Positions 57,901 through 64,000 of a DNA stretch of 64,000 nucleotides are shown piece by piece. Positions within the stretch are counted from its first letter, which is position 1, and each line of letters begins with the position of its first letter. Made by a program: the position numbers and the translations under genes. This DNA comes from Oasisia sp. SBJ-2009 (Eukaryota; Annelida; Polychaeta; Sabellida; Siboglinidae). The stretch covers positions 26,735,109-26,799,108 of the forward strand of contig OZ024867.1 of assembly GCA_964017155.1 (NCBI GenBank). The letters are read 5' to 3'. The notes below the pieces were generated by a model that was given only the letters and a program-made list of their open reading frames with translations, had not been told where the DNA came from and ran no database searches.

Positions 57901-59896
57901 TGCGCGTTCGCGTGCGCGTTCGCGTGCGCGTTCGCGTTCGCGTGCGCGTTCGCGTTCGCGTGCGCGTTCGCGTTCGCGTGCGCGTTCGCGTGCGCGTTCG
58001 CGTGCGCGTTCGCGTGCGCGTTCGCGTTCGCGTGCGCGTTCGCGTGCGCGTTCGCGTTCGCGTGCGCGTTCGCGTGCGCGTTCGCGTGCGCGTTCGCGTT
58101 CGCGTTCGCGTTCGCGTTCGCGTTCGCGTTCGCGTTCGCGTTCGCGTTCGCGTGCGCGTGCGCGTTCGCGTGCGCGTTCGCGTTCGCGTGCGCGTTCGCG
58201 TGCGCGTGCGCGTTCGCGTTCGCGTTCGCGTGCGCGTTCGCGTTCGCGTTCGCGTGCGCGTTCGCGTTCGCGTTCGCGTTCGCGTGCGCGTTCGCGTTCG
58301 CGTTCGCGTGCGCGTTCGCGTGCGCGTTCGCGTGCGCGTTCGCGTTCGCGTGCGCGTTCGCGTGCGCGTTCGCGTTCGCGTTCGCGTTCGCGTTCGCGTG
58401 CGCGTTCGCGTGCGCGTTCGCGTGCGCGTTCGCGTGCGCGTTCGCGTGCGCGTTCGCGTGCGCGTTCGCGTGCGAGTTCGCGTGCGCGTTCGCGTGCGCG
58501 TTCGCGTGCGCGTTCGCGTGCGCGTTCGCGTGCGCGTTCGCGTGCGCGTTCGCGTGCGCGTTCGCGTGCGCGTTCGCGTGCGCGTTCGCGTGCGCGTTCG
58601 CGTGCGCGTTCGCGTGCGCGTTCGCGTTCGCGTGCGCGTGCGCGTTCGCGTGCGCGTTCGCGTGCGCGTTCGCGTGCGCCTTCGCGTGCGCGTTCGCGTG
58701 CGCGTTCGCGTGCGCGTTCGCGTGCGAGTTCGCGTGCGCGTTCGCGAACGCGTTCGCGTGCGCGTTCGCGTGCGCGTTCGCGTGCGCGTTCGCGTGCGCG
58801 TTCGCGTGCGCGTTCGCGTGCGCGTTCGCGTGCGCGTTCGCGTGCGAGTTCGCGTGCGCGTTCGCGTGCGCGTTCGCGTGCGCGTTCGCGTGCGCGTTCT
58901 GGTGCGCGTTCTTGTGCGCGTTCTTGTGCGCGTTCTTGTGCGCGTTCGCGTTCGCGTTCGCGTGCGCGTTCGCGTGCGCGTTCGCGTTCGCGTGCGCGTT
59001 CGCGTTCGCGTGCGCGTTCGCGTGCGCGTTCGCGTGCGCGTTCGCGTGCGCGTTCGCGTGCGCGTTCGCGTGCTCGTGCGCGTTCGCGTGCGCGTTCGCG
59101 TGCGCGTTCGCGTTCGCGTGCGCGTTCGCGTGCGCGTTCGCGTGCGCGTTCGCGTGCGCGTTCGCGTGCGCGTTCGCGTGCGCGTTCGCGTTCGCGTGCG
59201 CGTTCGCGTGCGCGTTCGCGTGCGCGTTCTGGTGCGCGTTCTTGTGCGCGTTCTTGTGCGCGTTCTTGTGCGCGTTCGCGTTCGCGTTCGCGTGCGCGTG
59301 CGCGTTCGCGTGCGCGCTCGCGCTCGCGTGCGCGTTCGCGTTCGCGTTCGCGTTCGCGTTCGCGTTCGCGTTCGCGTTCGCGTTCGCGTTCGCGTTCGCG
59401 TTCGCGTTCGCGTTCGCGTTCGCGTTCGCGTTCGCGCTCGCGCTCGCACTCGCGCACGCGTGCGCGTCGCGTGCGCGTTCGCGTGCGCGTTCGGGTGCGC
59501 GTTCGCGTGCGCGTTCGCGTGCGCGTTCGCGTTCGCGTGCGCGTTCGCGTTCGCGTGCGCGTTCGCGTTCGCGTGCGCGTTCGCGTGCGCGTTCGCGTTC
59601 GCGTGCGCGTTCGCGTGCGCGTTCGCGTGCGCGTTCGCGTGCGCGTTCGCGTTCGCGTGCGCGTTCGCGTGCGCGTTCGCGTTCGCGTGCGCGTTCGCGT
59701 GCGCGTGCGCGTTCGCGTTCGCGTTCGCGTTCGCGTGCGCGTGCGCGTTCGCGTGCGCGTTCGCGTGCGCGTTCGCGTGCGCGTGCGCGTGCGCGTGCGC
59801 GTTCGCGTTCGCGTGCGCGTTCGCGTGCGCGTTCGCGTGCGCGTTCGCGTGCGCGTTCGCGTGCGCGTTCGCGTGCGCGTTCGCGTGCGCGTTCGC
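54984..59896 (-). repeat. Satellite segment 4, inverted
   Basis: 4.9 kb of TCGCGT/GCGCGT with complemented marker blocks at about 56591-56640 and 59447-59475. A single local flip, TTCGCGAACGCGTTCGCG, occurs at 58741-58758. The right junction is GTTCGCGAACGCGCACGCG. Confidence 0.95.
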
Positions 59897-62800
59897 GAAC
59901 GCGCACGCGAACGCGCACGCGAACGCGCACGCGAACGCGCACGCGAACGCGCACGCGAACGCGAACGCGAACGCGAACGCGAACGCGCACGCGAACGCGC
60001 ACGCGAACGCGAACGCGCACGCGAACGCGCACGCGAACGCGCACGCGAACGCGCACGCGAACGCGAACGCGCACGCGAACGCGAACGCGAACGCGAACGC
60101 GCACGCGAACGCGAACGCGAACGCGCACGCGAACGCGAACGCGAACGCGCACGCGCACGCGAACGCGCACGCGAACGCGAACGCGCACGCGAACGCGCAC
60201 GCGCACGCGAACGCGAACGCGAACGCGAACGCGAACGCGAACGCGCACGCGAACGCGCACGCGAACGCGCACGCGAACGCGAACGCGCACGCGAACGCGC
60301 ACGCGAACGCGAACGCGCACGCGAACGCGCACGCGAACGCGCACGCGAACGCGCACGCGAACGCGAACGCGCACGCGAACGCGAACGCGCACGCGAACGC
60401 GAACGCGCACGCGAACGCGCACGCGAACGCGCACCCGAACGCGCACGCGAACGCGCACGCGAACGCGCACGCGAACGCGCACGCGAACGCGCACGCGAAC
60501 GCGCACGCGAACGCGCACGCGAACGCGCACGCGAACGCGCACGCGAACGCGCACGCGAACGCGCACGCGAACGCGCACGCGAACGCGCACGCGAACGCGC
60601 ACGCGAACTCGCACGCGAACGCGCACGCGAACGCGCACGCGAACGCGCACGCGAAGGCGCACGCGAACGCGCACGCGAACGCGCACGCGAACGCGCACGC
60701 GCACGCGAACGCGAACGCGAACGCGCACGCGAACGCGCACGCGAACGCGCACGCGAACGCGCACGCGAACGCGCACGCGAACGCGCACGCGAACGCGCAC
60801 GCGAACGCGCACGCGAACGCGCACGCGAACGCGCACGCGAACGCGCACGCGAACTCGCACGCGAACGCGCACGCGAACGCGCACGCGAACGCGCACGCGA
60901 ACGCGCACGCGAACGCGCACGCGAACGCGCACGCGAACGCGAACGCGAACGCGAACGCGAACGCGCACGCGAACGCGCACGCGAACGCGAACGCGCACGC
61001 GAACGCGCACGCGAACGCGCACGCGAACGCGCACGCGAACGCGAACGCGCACGCGAACGCGAACGCGAACGCGAACGCGCACGCGAACGCGAACGCGAAC
61101 GCGCACGCGAACGCGAACGCGCACGCGCACGCGAACGCGCACGCGAACGCGAACGCGCACGCGAACGCGCACGCGCACGCGAACGCGAACGCGAACGCGA
61201 ACGCGAACGCGAACGCGAACGCGCACGCGAACGCGCACGCGAACGCGCACGCGAACGCGAACGCGCACGCGAACGCGCACGCGAACGCGAACGCGCACGC
61301 GCACGCGCACGCGCACGCGAACGCGCACGCGAACGCGCACGCGAACGCGCACGCGCACTCGAGCGCGCACGCGACGCGCACGCGTGCGCGAGTGCGAGCG
61401 CGAACGCGAACGCGAACGCGAACGCGAACGCGAACGCGAACGCGAACGCGAACGCGAACGCGAACGCGAACGCGAACGCGAACGCGAACGCGCACGCGAG
61501 CGCGAACGCGAACGCGAACGCGCACGCGCACGCGAACGCGAACGCGAACGCGAACGCGAACGCGCACAAGAACGCGCACAAGAACGCGCACCAGAACGCG
61601 CACGCGAACGCGCACGCGAACGCGCACGCGAACGCGAACGCGCACGCGAACGCGCACGCGAACGCGCACGCGAACGCGCACGCGAACGCGCACGCGAACG
61701 CGAACGCGCACGCGAACGCGAACGCGCACGCGAACGCGCACGCGAACGCGCACGCGAACGCGCACGCGAACGCGCACGCGAACGCGCACGCGAACGCGCA
61801 CGCGAACGCGCACGCGAACGCGAACGCGCACGCGAACGCGAACGCGCACGCGAACGCGCACGCGAACGCGCACCCGAACGCGCACGCGAACGCGCACGCG
61901 AACGCGCACGCGAACGCGCACGCGAACGCGCACGCGAACGCGCACGCGAACGCGCACGCGAACGCGCACGCGCACGCGAACGCGAACGCGAACGCGCACG
62001 CGAACGCGCACGCGAACGCGCACGCGAACGCGCACGCGAACGCGCACGCGAACGCGCACGCGAACGCGCACGCGAACGCGCACGCGAACGCGCACGCGAA
62101 CGCGCACGCGAACTCGCACGCGAACGCGCACGCGAACGCGCACGCGAACGCGCACGCGAACGCGCACGCGAACGCGAACGCGAACGCGAACGCGAACGCG
62201 CACGCGAACGCGCACGCGAACGCGAACGCGCACGCGAACGCGCACGCGAACGCGCACGCGAACGCGCACGCGAACGCGAACGCGCACGCGAACGCGAACG
62301 CGAACGCGAACGCGCACGCGAACGCGAACGCGAACGCGCACGCGAACGCGAACGCGCACGCGCACGCGAACGCGCACGCGAACGCGAACGCGCACGCGAA
62401 CGCGCACGCGCACGCGAACGCGAACGCGAACGCGAACGCGAACGCGAACGCGCACGCGAACGCGCACGCGAACGCGCACGCGAACGCGAACGCGCACGCG
62501 AACGCGCACGCGAACGCGAACGCGCACGCGCACGCGCACGCGCACGCGAACGCGCACGCGAACGCGCACGCGAACGCGCACGCGCACGCGAACGCGAACG
62601 CGAACGCGAACGCGCACGCGCACGCGAACGCGCACGCGAACGCGAACGCGCACGCGAACGCGCACGCGAACGCGAACGCGCACGCGAACGCGCACGCGAA
62701 CGCGCACGCGAACGCGCACGCGAACGCGAACGCGCACGCGAACGCGCACGCGAACGCGAACGCGCACGCGCACGCGCACGCGCACGCGCACGCGCACGCG

Positions 62801-64000
62801 CACGCGCACGCGCACGCGAACGCGAACGCGCACGCAAACGCGCACGCGAACGCGCACGCGAACGCGCACGCGAACGCGAACGCGCACGCGCACTCGAGCG
62901 CGCACGCGACGCGCACGCGTGCGCGAGTGCGAGCGCGAACGCGAACGCGAACGCGAACGCGAACGCGAACGCGAACGCGAACGCGAACGCGAACGCGAAC
63001 GCGAACGCGAACGCGAACGCGAACGCGAACGCGCACGCGAGCGCGAACGCGAACGCGAACGCGCACGCGCACGCGAACGCGAACGCGAACGCGAACGCGA
63101 ACGCGCACAAGAACGCGCACAAGAACGCGCACCAGAACGCGCACGCGAACGCGCACGCGAACGCGCACGCGAACGCGAACGCGCACGCGAACGCGCACGC
63201 GAACGCGCACGCGAACGCGCACGCGAACGCGCACGCGAACGCGCACGCGAACGCGAACGCGCACGCGAACGCGCACGCGAACGCGCACGCGAACGCGCAC
63301 GCGAACGCGCACGCGAACGCGCACGCGAACGCGCACGCGAACGCGCACGCGAACGCGAACGCGCACGCGAACGCGAACGCGCACGCGAACGCGCACGCGA
63401 ACGCGCACCCGAACGCGCACGCGAACGCGCACGCGAACGCGCACGCGAACGCGCACGCGAACGCGCACGCGAACGCGCACGCGCACGCGAACGCGCACGC
63501 GAACGCGCACGCGAACGCGCACGCGAACGCGAACGCGAACGCGCACGCGAACGCGCACGCGAACGCGCACGCGAACGCGCACGCGAACGCGAACGCGCAC
63601 GCGCACGCGCACGCGCACGCGAACGCGCACGCGAACGCGCACGCGAACGCGCACGCGCACGCGAACGCGCACGCGAACGCGAACGCGCACGCGCACGCGA
63701 ACGCGCACGCGAACGCGAACGCGCACGCGAACGCGCACGCGAACGCGAACGCGCACGCGAACGCGCACGCGAACGCGCACGCGAACGCGCACGCGAACGC
63801 GAACGCGCACGCGAGTGCGAGCGCGAACGCGAACGCGAACGCGAACGCGAACGCGAACGCGAACGCGAACGCGAACGCGAACGCGAACGCGAACGCGAAC
63901 GCGAACGCGAACGCGAACGCGCACGCGAGCGCGAGCGCGCACGCGAACGCGCACGCGCACGCGAACGCGAACGCGAACGCGAACGCGAACGCGCACGCGA
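59897..64000 (+). repeat. Satellite segment 5, direct orientation, continues past the window
   Basis: Marker blocks at about 61355-61400 and 62890-62937, and a shortened one at 63811-63830. The array is still unbroken at base 64000. Confidence 0.95.

Larger units (their letters stand above)
40830..64000. repeat. Giant CpG-dense hexamer satellite, at least 23.2 kb
   Basis: The array is a string of two hexamers, ACGCGA and ACGCGC, mostly alternating to give a 12-mer but with irregular doublets. It runs from the edge of AT-rich DNA at 40830 beyond the window end. Each hexamer holds two CpGs. In direct segments the forward strand has almost no T. Rare variants serve as landmarks: CACAAGAAC, CACCAGAAC, CACCCGAAC, AACTCGCAC and AAGGCGCAC. 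A distinct block with CTCGAG and the palindrome CGCGCACGCGTGCGCG recurs. All six frames lack stops over most of the array, which produces dipeptide-repeat frames of more than 7,300 codons. I see no sign that any is a gene. Other readings are a heterochromatic, subtelomeric or centromeric satellite, or a recently expanded microsatellite. Confidence 0.97.

Noticed and set aside
40636..63996. Minus-strand open reading frames of 7786, 7447 and 7373 codons
   Set aside because: They consist of dipeptide repeats forced by stop-free hexamers, overlap each other in all three frames, and change dipeptide type at each register shift or inversion. No domain, intron or start context supports a gene.
40830..64000. 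Telomere repeat
   Set aside because: The hexamers do not match TTAGGG-type telomere repeats, and orientation switches several times, which a telomere would not do. A subtelomeric position remains possible.

Overview
The window looks like repeat-dominated DNA from an animal nuclear genome, most likely a marine invertebrate. This is inferred from the mix of CR1/L2-type LINEs, Tigger, hAT and TTAA-type DNA transposons, spliced remnants of transposon genes, and AT-rich spacer with GT-AG-like exon borders. I cannot name the species. I see no intact host gene, no bacterial gene and no convincing RNA gene. Almost everything recognisable is a transposon, a fragment of one, or a tandem repeat.

Left part, 1-20.7 kb. 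A frame-broken TatD-type metal hydrolase fragment opens the window. It is followed by the first of three copies (803-3258; 18272-20710; a half copy inverted at 34926-35682) of a 2.4-kb non-autonomous element. This element is bounded by TTAA and has a core with inverted arms of about 330 bp. Between copies 1 and 2 lie a LINE ORF1-like fragment, a Myb/SANT-like exon pair, a probable lone LTR, a decayed reverse transcriptase, a 42-bp minisatellite, two minus-strand LINE 3' ends, and two copies of an element with termini TAGGCTTGGGCAAGG.

Middle part, 20.7-32 kb. Two broken copies of one transposon-derived gene family lie here, marked by a -GKGPVDGIGG- signature. Copy A (20911-24858) is split by a 2269-bp hAT-like element with 16-bp terminal inverted repeats and an exact 8-bp target duplication. 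That element carries a 9-bp minisatellite built from its own subterminal motif. Copy B (26423-27125 plus 31606-32031) is separated by a 5'-truncated L2/CR1-like LINE with an 869-codon open ORF2 and by a second RT fragment.

Right part, 32-40.8 kb: a 37-bp minisatellite with a five-unit higher-order duplication, a half copy of the TTAA element, an internally deleted Tigger/pogo element, a (CA/CG)n tract and a pair of diverged dispersed repeats.

From about 40830 to the end of the window (at least 23.2 kb) the DNA is a single satellite. It is built from two hexamers, ACGCGA and ACGCGC, with two CpGs per hexamer and almost no T on the forward strand in the direct segments. It carries higher-order marker blocks, a tandem duplication of period 1740 bp, and four switches of orientation. 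The three minus-strand open frames of more than 7,300 codons across it are compositional artefacts: neither hexamer nor its complement contains a stop codon. This satellite is the most unusual object in the window.
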